A program made the translations under genes and the position numbers. The notes below the pieces were generated by a model. It made no database searches. It worked only from the letters and a program-made list of their open reading frames with translations, and was not told where the DNA came from. 5,205 nt of DNA from Persicitalea sp038242095. GTDB lineage: Bacteria; Bacteroidota; Bacteroidia; Cytophagales; Spirosomataceae. The stretch spans positions 1-5,205 of the forward strand of contig JBBSSJ010000315.1 of the NCBI GenBank assembly GCA_038242095.1, in the 5' to 3' direction. Positions 1-5,205 of the stretch are shown here, in pieces (position 1 is the first letter of the stretch; each line of letters opens with the position of its first letter).

Positions 1-185
1 GCCACTCCGCCCGTACCTGCTACACCTTCCTGCGGTTCCAGCCCCAGCTCCTTCAACCGGTCCGCCACAAAGCGGGCCGTTTTATATTCATGAAATGATA
101 ATTCAGGGTGCTGGTGCAAATGTCGCCGCGTCGCCACCGCATCGGCGGCATATTCCTGGCTGAGGGATTTTATTTTTTGAATCAT
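1..185 (-). CDS. M20-family metal-dependent amidohydrolase, N-terminal fragment
   Basis: The first 61 codons of a gene that continues past the left edge. The translation contains RRHLHQHPELSFHEYKTARF at residues 20-39, followed by an amphipathic helix and a GVAGTGGV turn. This is the characteristic N terminus of M20 peptidases of the N-acyl-amino-acid amidohydrolase / hippurate and IAA-conjugate hydrolase group. Those enzymes cleave N-acyl or peptide-like amide bonds with bound divalent metal. The metal ligands and the dimerisation domain lie outside the window, so activity and substrate cannot be judged. No signal peptide is visible, so a cytoplasmic enzyme is likely. The ATG at 185-183 is chosen because the conserved HLHQHPE motif falls about 20 residues in, as is usual for the family. 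No Shine-Dalgarno sequence is seen. The oxidoreductase gene upstream is on the same strand, 146 bp away, so co-transcription is possible. Family assignment is confident; substrate is unknown. Confidence 0.88.
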   Translation of the reverse strand, partial: MIQKIKSLSQEYAADAVATRRHLHQHPELSFHEYKTARFVADRLKELGLEPQEGVAGTGGV

Positions 186-191
186 TTGAAA

Positions 192-335
192 TTAGATCAA
201 ACGGTTAAGGGTTAAAAGGTCAATGGGGCGAAATTTAAATGGCAGCACCTGGCCAAAGCAAAAATCGCCTTTTGACGGCACAGGCCGCCCCGCTTTTACC
301 CAAAAGAGAAACGCCGCCTTTAACAGCAAAATCAT
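192..335 (-). CDS. Candidate small ORF (47 aa) bridging oxidoreductase and amidohydrolase
   Basis: A 47-codon frame starts at an ATG (335-333) overlapping the oxidoreductase stop as ATGA, the arrangement typical of translationally coupled genes. It ends with TAA (194-192) only 6 bp before the amidohydrolase start. The product would begin MILLLKAAFLFWVKAG, a short hydrophobic stretch with Lys and Trp, and end in a basic/hydrophobic tail (FKFRPIDLLTLNRLI). I recognise no family. In favour: the overlap, and the exact fit between the two flanking genes. Against: a frame this short stays open by chance fairly often; the last third coincides with degenerate GGTTAA repeats that look intergenic; and the opposite strand is also open here. 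Treat it as a possible coupled small membrane-associated peptide, or as chance. Confidence 0.25.
   Translation of the reverse strand: MILLLKAAFLFWVKAGRPVPSKGDFCFGQVLPFKFRPIDLLTLNRLI
203..223. repeat. Degenerate GGTTAA short direct repeats
   Basis: Three near-copies of one hexamer lie in tandem on the plus strand: GGTTAA at 203-208, GGTTAA at 210-215 and GGTCAA at 218-223, giving periods of 7 and 8 bp. They sit 18-38 bp upstream of the amidohydrolase start. From memory, short GTTTAA/GGTTAA-type tandem arrays occur in intergenic DNA of Bacteroidota. They could be neutral repeats or part of a binding site for the promoter region. With only three imperfect units, chance is not excluded. Confidence 0.3.
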
Positions 336-1312
336 TCTTTGATTTGCAAAACCACCTTCCCTGCGCTCAAATTCGCCTCCATGTAGCGGTGGGCTTTGGC
401 GACATCGTGCCAGGAGAATACTTCGTCTACAATGGGGTGAATGGCGCGGCTTTCGAGCAATTCGTGGGCAAAATCCTGGAATGCCTGCGTAAGGTCGACT
501 TGGTAGGCACGGCTTCGGGAGCGCAAGGTAGTCCCCAGAATTTGCAGCCGCTTGAAAACTATGGGGCCGATGTTGGCTGTTGTCTGCCCACCCGCCATCA
601 CGGCCAGCATTACCAGCCGCCCGTCGGGTCGCAGCGCCTGAATATTCTGATCAAAATAATCGCCACCCACCGGATCCACGATCAGGTCGACGCCCTGGCC
701 GTTGGTGAGCTCCATCAATTCTTTCAGAAAAGGTCCTTTCCGGTAGTCGATGGCATGTTTGGCCCCCAATTCCAGGCAAAGCGCGTGCTTGCCCGAAGAG
801 GCCGTCACAATGACGTCCGCCCTCATTTGTCGGGCGAGTTGAATAGCAGCCGTACCCACGCCACTCGCCCCGGCGTGAAACAGCAGGGTTTCGCCCTGTT
901 CGAGCTTCCCCACCCAGCGCAACGCCTGAAATGCCGTCAAAAATACCTCAGGCACGGCAGCGGCCTCCGTATATTCCCAACCGTCGGGGATTGGCATCGC
1001 CATATCCTGGTGCATGACCGCAAACTCTGCGTAGCCACCGCCCGGCAAAAGGCCAAATACTTTATCGCCAATTCGCCAGCGTGTTACGCCCTCTCCTACT
1101 GACTCGACTTCGCCCGCCACTTCCAGGCCCATAATCAGGCTCGCGCCTTCGGGCGGCGGGTACTTTCCCTCGCGCTGCATAATATCGGCGCGGTTAAGGG
1201 CTGTGGCGTGCACGCGGACGCGGATTTCGTCCGCTGCGGGCGTAGGCATGGGAAAGGGCGCAATGAATAGTTGTTCGGCGGAGCCTGGTTCTTTTATCTG
1301 GACTGCAAGCAT
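332..1312 (-). CDS. NAD(P)H:quinone oxidoreductase, PIG3-like zinc-independent MDR family
   Basis: A complete 326-residue medium-chain dehydrogenase/reductase of the quinone oxidoreductase branch, the usual length for the group. The N-terminal GroES-like catalytic domain carries ALNRADIMQREGKYPPP (residues 38-54), the signature I associate with PIG3/TP53I3-like proteins, followed by GLEVAGEVESVG (62-73). The Rossmann domain opens with AGASGVGTAAIQLA (147-160), the AxxGxxG-type nucleotide loop that usually prefers NADPH. A second PIG3-type motif, TTLRSRS, is at 261-267. The catalytic and structural zinc Cys clusters of alcohol dehydrogenases are absent, so zinc-free reduction of quinones or enones is expected in the cytoplasm. 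The ATG at 1312 gives the canonical MLAVQIKEPG start with the first beta strand at once. Its stop overlaps the small ORF at 192-335, and the amidohydrolase follows on the same strand. The family is secure; the physiological substrate (quinone, enone or other) is not. Confidence 0.93.
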   Translation of the reverse strand: MLAVQIKEPGSAEQLFIAPFPMPTPAADEIRVRVHATALNRADIMQREGKYPPPEGASLIMGLEVAGEVESVGEGVTRWRIGDKVFGLLPGGGYAEFAVMHQDMAMPIPDGWEYTEAAAVPEVFLTAFQALRWVGKLEQGETLLFHAGASGVGTAAIQLARQMRADVIVTASSGKHALCLELGAKHAIDYRKGPFLKELMELTNGQGVDLIVDPVGGDYFDQNIQALRPDGRLVMLAVMAGGQTTANIGPIVFKRLQILGTTLRSRSRAYQVDLTQAFQDFAHELLESRAIHPIVDEVFSWHDVAKAHRYMEANLSAGKVVLQIKE

Positions 1313-1320
1313 TTTATATT

Positions 1321-1348
1321 AGTTAAAAATGGAAACGGGGTCGCCCGT
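1321..1348 (-). terminator. Weak candidate terminator hairpin (minus strand)
   Basis: Read on the minus strand, ACGGG (1348-1344), a 4-nt loop CGAC and CCCGT (1339-1335) form a 5-bp GC-rich stem. It is followed by the T-rich run TTCCATTTTT. It could end transcription from the barrel-protein gene about 120 bp upstream. The stem is short, and it also lies 23 bp before the oxidoreductase start, so it could equally be a 5'-leader structure or chance. Confidence 0.2.
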
Positions 1349-1467
1349 ACGGTTGACAATTTAAAACGGCTTTTTGATCTGATTATAGAACAAACAACCG
1401 TTAAAAAACCATTCCCAACTTATGTCCTTCCTACCCCGAAGTCAGAAAGATTGTTCCGGCCAACCAA

Positions 1468-2079
1468 TCAATTCAGTTTGAATTCCACCCCCGCCGTAAG
1501 ACTTCCGAACGGGCGGCGGTTATTCTTGTTGAACCGCATTCTGATGGCAAAAGCCGCGTAACTGTCGCGTCTTTGCTGGAAACGCAAGTCGACCTGAATA
1601 GGAATGGCGTAAAGGCGGTATATTTTATACTCAAGGTCACGCCCACTGTTTCCCGTGCGGTAGTACGGCTCCTCGATTCGCAGAAAATCGATTCCGATCG
1701 AAGGCAAAACCGAAAAGCCGTTGTCAGGTGGCGCGAAGCTTCGGCCAAACCGCATCCCGTACATCTGATGCCGGTAGCGTGGGTAAGTAGGAATAAGTGA
1801 TCTTTTTCTAGCGGGAAATTTCGGGCTTCGAAAAGCACCCCCGTACACTTCGGGGATGATGAACCAGTTATGCCGAAACCGCAAAGGCAACGTTGCTTGC
1901 TCCATCAATGGCGCCCCCGAAAGCACCGAGGGTTGCCCCGAAAGGCCCATGCCTATTGAACCCGTCATGTACACGGTGACGAATGGATCGCGGAAGTAGG
2001 GTTGATTCTCTGTTTCTATATCCTGCGATTGGCAGAAGGTGGCCAGGCTCATCAATAGTAAGAGGAAAATTATCTTCAT
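1468..2079 (-). CDS. Exported protein of unknown function, probable outer-membrane beta-barrel
   Basis: A 203-residue protein with a clear Sec signal peptide, MKIIFLLLLMSLATFCQSQ, with cleavage likely near residue 19. The Cys at 16 is preceded by Phe, which does not fit a lipobox. The mature part has no recognisable catalytic motif. It has several stretches with alternating polar and hydrophobic/aromatic residues, for example FVTVYMTGSIGMGLSG, NWFIIPEVYGGAF, YGMRFGRSF, SVLPSIGIDFLRIE, YAIPIQVDLRF, AAFAIRMRF and the C-terminal GSLTAGVEFKLN. This pattern, with a short strand at the very C terminus, suits a small 8-stranded outer-membrane barrel. Basic and Tyr/Arg-rich turns (for example PARKRS, YPRYRHQMYG) would form loops. 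The frame is open upstream to a TTG at 2100, but the ATG at 2079 is preferred because it places the signal peptide at the N terminus. There is no Shine-Dalgarno sequence. It is transcribed divergently from the small gene at 2199. The coding call is good; the barrel assignment is inference. Confidence 0.72.
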   Translation of the reverse strand: MKIIFLLLLMSLATFCQSQDIETENQPYFRDPFVTVYMTGSIGMGLSGQPSVLSGAPLMEQATLPLRFRHNWFIIPEVYGGAFRSPKFPARKRSLIPTYPRYRHQMYGMRFGRSFAPPDNGFSVLPSIGIDFLRIEEPYYRTGNSGRDLEYKIYRLYAIPIQVDLRFQQRRDSYAAFAIRMRFNKNNRRPFGSLTAGVEFKLN

Positions 2080-2173
2080 GGCGGTCGGGCTTATTTGCAA
2101 ACTAAAAATAGCTAAAACTCGTCGACTCGGCGAACACTACTAAGTATAAGGTAAAGCACTCAGAGGATTTTTG

Positions 2174-2181
2174 TAATTTAG
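2174..2181 (+). promoter_or_regulatory. Possible Bacteroidota-type -7 promoter element
   Basis: TAATTTAG, within TTTTTGTAATTTAGG, matches the Bacteroidota -7 consensus TAnnTTTG except at one of its six fixed positions. It ends 17 bp before the start codon of the small gene at 2199. I see no convincing -33 TTG element at the expected distance upstream, so the support is modest. Confidence 0.3.
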
Positions 2182-2198
2182 GGCAAGGAAAATCACGC

Positions 2199-2417
2199 AT
2201 GACTATGGAAAAGCCCACCAAACGCATTAGCGGCATCGAGTTTGTCCGCCACTTGATGAAAGTTAAGGAGCAAGCCCAACGCGACGCGGAAGAGAATTAC
2301 CGCAATAACCCGGAGACCCTAGCTCCTTACGAGCGCCTGAGCAAAAAAATAAGCAAAGCCAACAATGCGGATGAGGAAAGAGGAGAAGTAGGGAAGATAG
2401 CTGCAAATTCAATCTGA
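2199..2417 (+). CDS. Small charged hypothetical protein (72 aa)
   Basis: A 72-residue, highly charged product that I do not recognise. Residues 10-32 (SGIEFVRHLMKVKEQAQRDAEEN) could form one amphipathic helix. A Pro-containing break (NPETLAPYE, 37-45) is followed by a second Lys/Glu-rich helical stretch. There is no signal peptide, membrane segment, Cys cluster or known DNA-binding motif. Two starts are possible, ATG at 2199 and ATG at 2205. The first is preferred because the purine-rich AAGGA at 2185-2189 lies 9 nt upstream, a workable ribosome-binding site that is too far from the second. A TAATTTAG promoter-like element precedes it. It is the only intact gene on the plus strand, divergent from the barrel-protein gene and convergent with the GH95 gene, whose stop lies 11 bp beyond its own. 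Codon choice looks coding (mixed CGC, GAG, AAA, AGC, few rare codons). The role is unknown. Confidence 0.6.
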   Translation: MTMEKPTKRISGIEFVRHLMKVKEQAQRDAEENYRNNPETLAPYERLSKKISKANNADEERGEVGKIAANSI

Positions 2418-2435
2418 GCAGTTCTTTCTTATTTC
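2399..2435 (+). terminator. Weak candidate terminator at the convergent gene ends
   Basis: AGCTGC (2399-2404) can pair with GCAGTT (2418-2423) in a 6-bp stem with one G-U pair and a 13-nt loop holding the TGA stop of the small gene. A T-rich run (TTCTTTCTTATTT) follows. The position, where two genes converge, suits a terminator for the plus-strand gene. The loop is long and the stem only moderately stable, so confidence is low. Confidence 0.25.
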
Positions 2436-4894
2436 AAAATATACGTAGCTCCTTTCACGGTTTTAAATTCAATTACCCCGTCGTCGTCAGAAACGAATGC
2501 AACTTTCTTTCCGCCGAGACTCGGTCTTAGCGGCGCCCCTGTTTTGATTCGGCACAAAGACGCGGCTTTTGATTTCACGGTGACGGCCACCACCTTCCCC
2601 TTTTCCCACGCATAGGCAAGTTCAAAACCGCCTCTGACGCAAACGCCATTAAACGAGCCCGTTTCCCATTCGGCTGGTAGGGCCGGAAGTAACGCAATTT
2701 CGTCTTCGTGGGATTGGACGAGCATTTCGGTAATCGCAGCCATCATGCCAAGTGACCCGTCGACCTGAAGGGGTGTATAACATTTGGCAAAAAGCGACAT
2801 ATAACATTGCTCTTTCAAATAGCCTTTATAGATCGAGTGTGCCCGTTCGCCATCCGCTAACCTTGCCCACAATGCCGTCTTCCATGCCCTTGACCAACCA
2901 GTTCCGCCATCCCCTCTTTGCTCCAAAACCGACTTGATACCCTCAACCAACTCTGGTGTGTATTTCGCAGATAAAACATTTCCAGGATACAAGCCATACA
3001 TGTGGGAAAAGTGCCGGTGCTTGTCCTCCATTTGCTCCAAATCGTCCGCCCATTCCTGAAGGTTTCCATTTTTTCCTATTTGTGAAGGAACCAGCCTGCT
3101 TCTGGTCCTAGTTACTTTGGCTGCGTAGTCCTTGTCCCTATTGAGAAGGTCGGCCGCGGTGGCATAATAGCTGAACAAATCTTTAAGAATCTGCATATCC
3201 ATCGTGGCACCAGCCGTGATGGTCGTAAAATAATACGAACCCGTAACTTCGTCGTAGAAGTACTCGTATCCGGGACCTTTGGGTGGGTTTTCGGGAGAAT
3301 TTGAAGGGTTAGTCACCAACCATTTTCCATTAGGATGCTCGACTAAAAAGTCCATAAAAAAATCTACCGATCCTTTGAGTACCGGATACATTTCTTTTAA
3401 GAACTCTGTGTCTTTTGTGTACAAGTAATGCTCCCACATGTGCGTCACCAACCACGCACCTCCCACCGTAAACGTCCCCCAGGTTGGTCCGTCCATGGGT
3501 GCCGCCACTCGCCATAAATCGGTGTTCTGATGAAGCACCCAACCTGATGCCCCGTAATGCTCTTTGGCGACCTGACTTCCCTGGTCCGTCAACTCCTTGA
3601 TCATCGTAAAAAGCGGCTCCGACAATTCAGAAAGGTTGGCGGATTCTACGCCCCAATAATTCATTTCTGCGTTGATATTGGTCGTGTATTTAGAATCCCA
3701 ACTGGGGTTCATGTCCTTATTCCAGATCCCTTGCAAGTTGGTGGGTTGCGTCCCGACCCGACTGGAAGAAATAAGCAAATATCGGCCAAATTGATAGGTC
3801 AAGGCTGCCAATTGTGGATCCGACGATGTTTCTATCTTTTTCAATCTTTCATCCGTCGGCAAATAGGAATTTTCTGTAATGGGTAGATTTAATTTCACTC
3901 TATCGAAAAACTGCCGATAGTCATGTACGGCCTCTTTTTTAATGCTTTCGTAGTTCTTGCGGTTGAGAAGATCAAGGCTATTTCCGACTCTTTGTTTCTC
4001 GTCACCACTTACATCCTTGTAGTTCACAAAGTTGGTGGCCGCCACAAAATAGAGGGTTACCGAGTTAGCGTCCTTTACTTTGATTCTGGTTCCCTTGATT
4101 GTCGTACTGCCGCCTTCGGACTTGACCTTTAATTTTGCCTCAAATCGTAGCTTGCCTTCTATTCCAAGATAGTCAGCCGACTTGCCTCTTAAAATCAATT
4201 CGTCATTCCCTTCCGCATCCATTCTGAAATAGTCGGTCCCGTAGTTAGAATGTGCGTCGTTTCGAACCCCCCTTAATTCAGTCTCAAAATTGATCTTGCC
4301 TTTCTCGCTGGCGGTTAGCCGGATTGCGATGGTTTGATCGACCGCGGACGCAAACACTTCCCGCGTAAACTGAACCCCATCAATCTCGTATTGAACACCG
4401 GAAATTCCGCTGCCCAAGTCTAACCATCGCTTGTAATTCTTAGCCTCCTCTTTGTTTTCGTAGAACAAATGCAGGTTGGCCAGCGACTGATACTTTTGCT
4501 GTTCTACCGGATACCCCATCAGCTTCCGACCAAAGAGTTTGTGGGCTTCAAGGGGTTTTCCTTCAAAAATAAGTTTCTGGATTTCGGGCAGTGCTTTGTA
4601 TCCCCCCTTCACGACTGTGCTGTAAGGGCCACCCGTCCAATACGTTTCCTCATTAAGCTGAATCCGCTCTTCCTTCACCCCGCCGAAAACCATCGCCCCT
4701 AACCGCCCATTCCCCACCGGCAAAGCGTCTTCCCAAACAGCCGCAGGTTTGGTATACCACAGCACGTTTGCCGGCTCAAAGGATTTGCTTTCAATCGCTT
4801 CGGCAGTGACTGCCTTTACCGGCTGAGTTTGATCTTGAGCATCCGAGCAAATTACGGTAAACGAAAGGAGGAAGATAAAAATCGGGATTCTCAT
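2429..4894 (-). CDS. Secreted GH95 alpha-L-fucosidase / alpha-L-galactosidase
   Basis: A complete 821-residue glycoside hydrolase of family GH95, which removes terminal alpha-L-fucose (or, in some members, alpha-L-galactose) by an inverting mechanism. A Sec signal peptide covers residues 1 to about 20 (MRIPIFIFLLSFTVICSDAQ); Cys16 follows Ile, so a lipoprotein is unlikely. The N-terminal beta-sandwich starts near residue 45 and shows ALPVGNGRLGAMVFGG (57-72) and NEETYWTGGP (81-90). An (alpha/alpha)6 barrel spans roughly 355-725, with GTQPTNLQGIWN (381-392), NINAEMNYW (406-414), NPSNSPEN (529-536), HRHFSHMYGLYPG (626-638) and DGGTGWSRAWK (662-672). A C-terminal beta domain follows LLPALPAEW (735-743). 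By comparison with Bifidobacterium bifidum AfcA, Asn406/Asn408, Glu535 and Asp712 should be the catalytic set. Thr404 occupies the AfcA His419 position, a feature linked to alpha-L-galactosidase activity. The usual DGNFG motif reads DGSLG (712-716). The ATG at 4894 directly precedes the signal peptide. The family is certain; the substrate is open. Confidence 0.95.
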   Translation of the reverse strand: MRIPIFIFLLSFTVICSDAQDQTQPVKAVTAEAIESKSFEPANVLWYTKPAAVWEDALPVGNGRLGAMVFGGVKEERIQLNEETYWTGGPYSTVVKGGYKALPEIQKLIFEGKPLEAHKLFGRKLMGYPVEQQKYQSLANLHLFYENKEEAKNYKRWLDLGSGISGVQYEIDGVQFTREVFASAVDQTIAIRLTASEKGKINFETELRGVRNDAHSNYGTDYFRMDAEGNDELILRGKSADYLGIEGKLRFEAKLKVKSEGGSTTIKGTRIKVKDANSVTLYFVAATNFVNYKDVSGDEKQRVGNSLDLLNRKNYESIKKEAVHDYRQFFDRVKLNLPITENSYLPTDERLKKIETSSDPQLAALTYQFGRYLLISSSRVGTQPTNLQGIWNKDMNPSWDSKYTTNINAEMNYWGVESANLSELSEPLFTMIKELTDQGSQVAKEHYGASGWVLHQNTDLWRVAAPMDGPTWGTFTVGGAWLVTHMWEHYLYTKDTEFLKEMYPVLKGSVDFFMDFLVEHPNGKWLVTNPSNSPENPPKGPGYEYFYDEVTGSYYFTTITAGATMDMQILKDLFSYYATAADLLNRDKDYAAKVTRTRSRLVPSQIGKNGNLQEWADDLEQMEDKHRHFSHMYGLYPGNVLSAKYTPELVEGIKSVLEQRGDGGTGWSRAWKTALWARLADGERAHSIYKGYLKEQCYMSLFAKCYTPLQVDGSLGMMAAITEMLVQSHEDEIALLPALPAEWETGSFNGVCVRGGFELAYAWEKGKVVAVTVKSKAASLCRIKTGAPLRPSLGGKKVAFVSDDDGVIEFKTVKGATYILK

Positions 4895-4916
4895 GGAGGG
4901 AATAAGTTTTTCTATT

Positions 4917-4949
4917 TCAAACCGTGTTGGTATATATTACTAACCGCAT
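4917..4949 (-). pseudogene. Remnant N terminus of a PIN-domain toxin gene
   Basis: Ten codons, MRLVIYTNTV, then TGA. They start at an ATG (4949-4947) that overlaps the antitoxin-remnant stop as TGATG, the coupling normal in toxin-antitoxin operons. PIN toxins of the COG1569-like family begin with a strand of the form M-[KR]-[VL]-V-[IL]-D-T-N, whose Asp is a metal-binding catalytic residue. Here that Asp position reads Tyr (TAT, one base from GAT). The frame stops three codons after TN, and the remaining roughly 120 or more residues of a PIN domain are absent. GH95 begins 22 bp downstream. The stub is too short to identify by itself. The call rests on its position behind the antitoxin-like frame, the overlap and the motif together. 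Confidence 0.5.
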
Positions 4950-5155
4950 CAGCTATCCTCATTTAGCATCCGCTCAAAATTTTCCTGTGTGTAGCCCTAC
5001 TCCTCCACAACCCGTTCTACTTCCGCTCGTAGCAATTAGGAATATTGCTTTACCAGCGCCCTCCTCGAAGTCAAAATTTCTTCTTCTGACATATAGCGGT
5101 CAAACAGGCGCAATAGGCTTTCCTGGATGGGGTTGAGTCTTGAACTTGTTACCAT
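4949..5155 (-). pseudogene. Decayed antitoxin gene of a PIN-type toxin-antitoxin pair
   Basis: One continuous frame of 68 codons starting at ATG 5155, broken by two in-frame stops: TAA at 5038-5036 (codon 40) and TAG at 4999-4997 (codon 53). The three segments, beginning MVTSSRLNPIQESLLRLFDR, then LLRAEVERVVEE, then GYTQENFERMLNEDS, join smoothly. The rebuilt protein has the pattern I know from small (about 70 aa) Bacteroidota proteins encoded just before COG1569-like PIN toxins: an N-terminal SPIQ..LL.LF, then SEEE, a long helix ending EEKG[WY]T, and a final ..ML. ending. Each stop is one base from a fitting sense codon (GAA; AAG or GAG). Absence of frameshifts suggests recent loss. A weak TACTCTTG element at 5188-5181, one fixed position off TAnnTTTG, could have been its promoter. 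The first 39 codons could still yield a fragment, but a functional antitoxin is unlikely. The nonsense codons are seen directly; family identity comes from memory of the pattern. Confidence 0.65.
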
Positions 5156-5205
5156 GTCGGGCGTTCTTTTTAGTTTTTAGCAAGAGTAAGAAAAAGCTCG
5201 ATCCC

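Noticed and set aside
239..1102. 287-codon plus-strand ORF
   Set aside because: It lies almost wholly antisense to the well-supported PIG3-like oxidoreductase. Its translation is rich in His, Pro, Arg and Gln with no domain pattern, as expected for a mirror frame of a real gene.
1350..1395. Promoter for the oxidoreductase (TATAATC and TAAATTG on the minus strand)
   Set aside because: TATAATC suits a sigma70 type unlike the Bacteroidota consensus. TAAATTGT mismatches TAnnTTTG and has no TTG at the expected distance.
1365..1410. AACGG/CCGTT inverted repeat with a loop of about 28 nt
   Set aside because: A five-base arm with so long a loop in AT-rich DNA is expected by chance.
1473..1838. 121-codon minus-strand ORF in another frame of the barrel-protein gene, considered as a frameshifted continuation
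   Set aside because: The main frame continues intact with consistent strand-like sequence to its own stop at 1468. The alternative frame is Arg/Thr/Ser-rich low-grade sequence.
2080..2100. Upstream TTG start at 2100 for the barrel protein (seven extra residues)
   Set aside because: It would put polar residues ahead of an otherwise ideal signal peptide. The ATG at 2079 is directly followed by Lys and the hydrophobic core.
4997..5038. Recoding (stop-codon reassignment or readthrough) as an explanation for the internal TAA and TAG
   Set aside because: The other genes here use TGA or TAA as normal stops. The two interruptions are different codons, and the adjoining toxin is also damaged, so decay is the simpler explanation.
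4924..5136. 70-codon plus-strand ORF
   Set aside because: It is antisense to the decayed antitoxin frame and has no recognisable features. The minus-strand reading gives a coherent small-protein pattern.

Overview
The window looks like chromosomal DNA from a member of the Bacteroidota, probably Cytophagales or a relative. The evidence is the gene content: a secreted GH95 glycosidase, a small barrel-like exported protein, and a PIN toxin/antitoxin remnant of a type I associate with this group. Start codons mostly lack Shine-Dalgarno sequences, and the one promoter-like match resembles the Bacteroidota -7 element TAnnTTTG. No phylum-level marker gene is present, so the placement is inference. 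I see no rRNA, tRNA, CRISPR array, insertion sequence or phage gene.

Layout, left to right. Bases 1-185 (minus) are the first 61 codons of an M20-family amidohydrolase that runs off the left edge. Just upstream, a 47-codon candidate small ORF (192-335, minus) fills the gap to the next gene and shares an ATGA stop/start overlap with it. Bases 332-1312 (minus) encode a zinc-independent, PIG3-like NAD(P)H:quinone oxidoreductase. Bases 1468-2079 (minus) encode an exported, probably outer-membrane beta-barrel protein of unknown function. A divergent gap of about 120 bp separates it from a small, charged, unrecognised protein at 2199-2417 (plus). That gene converges with the largest gene, a secreted GH95 alpha-L-fucosidase/alpha-L-galactosidase at 2429-4894 (minus).

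The most informative stretch is 4917-5155 (minus), upstream of the GH95 gene. It reads as the corpse of a type II toxin-antitoxin operon. A 68-codon antitoxin-like reading frame is interrupted by two in-frame stop codons but otherwise keeps one frame. Its terminal TGA overlaps (TGATG) an ATG that begins a ten-codon stub resembling the N terminus of a PIN-domain toxin. In the stub the first catalytic Asp position reads Tyr. The rest of the toxin is missing, and GH95 starts 22 bp further on.

Functionally, the intact genes do not form one obvious pathway. The GH95 enzyme would remove terminal L-fucose or L-galactose from extracellular glycans. No SusC/SusD pair, transporter or fucose-catabolism gene accompanies it here. 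The oxidoreductase and amidohydrolase may be co-transcribed on the minus strand, but no shared substrate is evident. I did not find a new multi-gene system. The second-look items are the decayed toxin-antitoxin locus, the Thr-type active site of the GH95 enzyme, and the overlapping small ORF.
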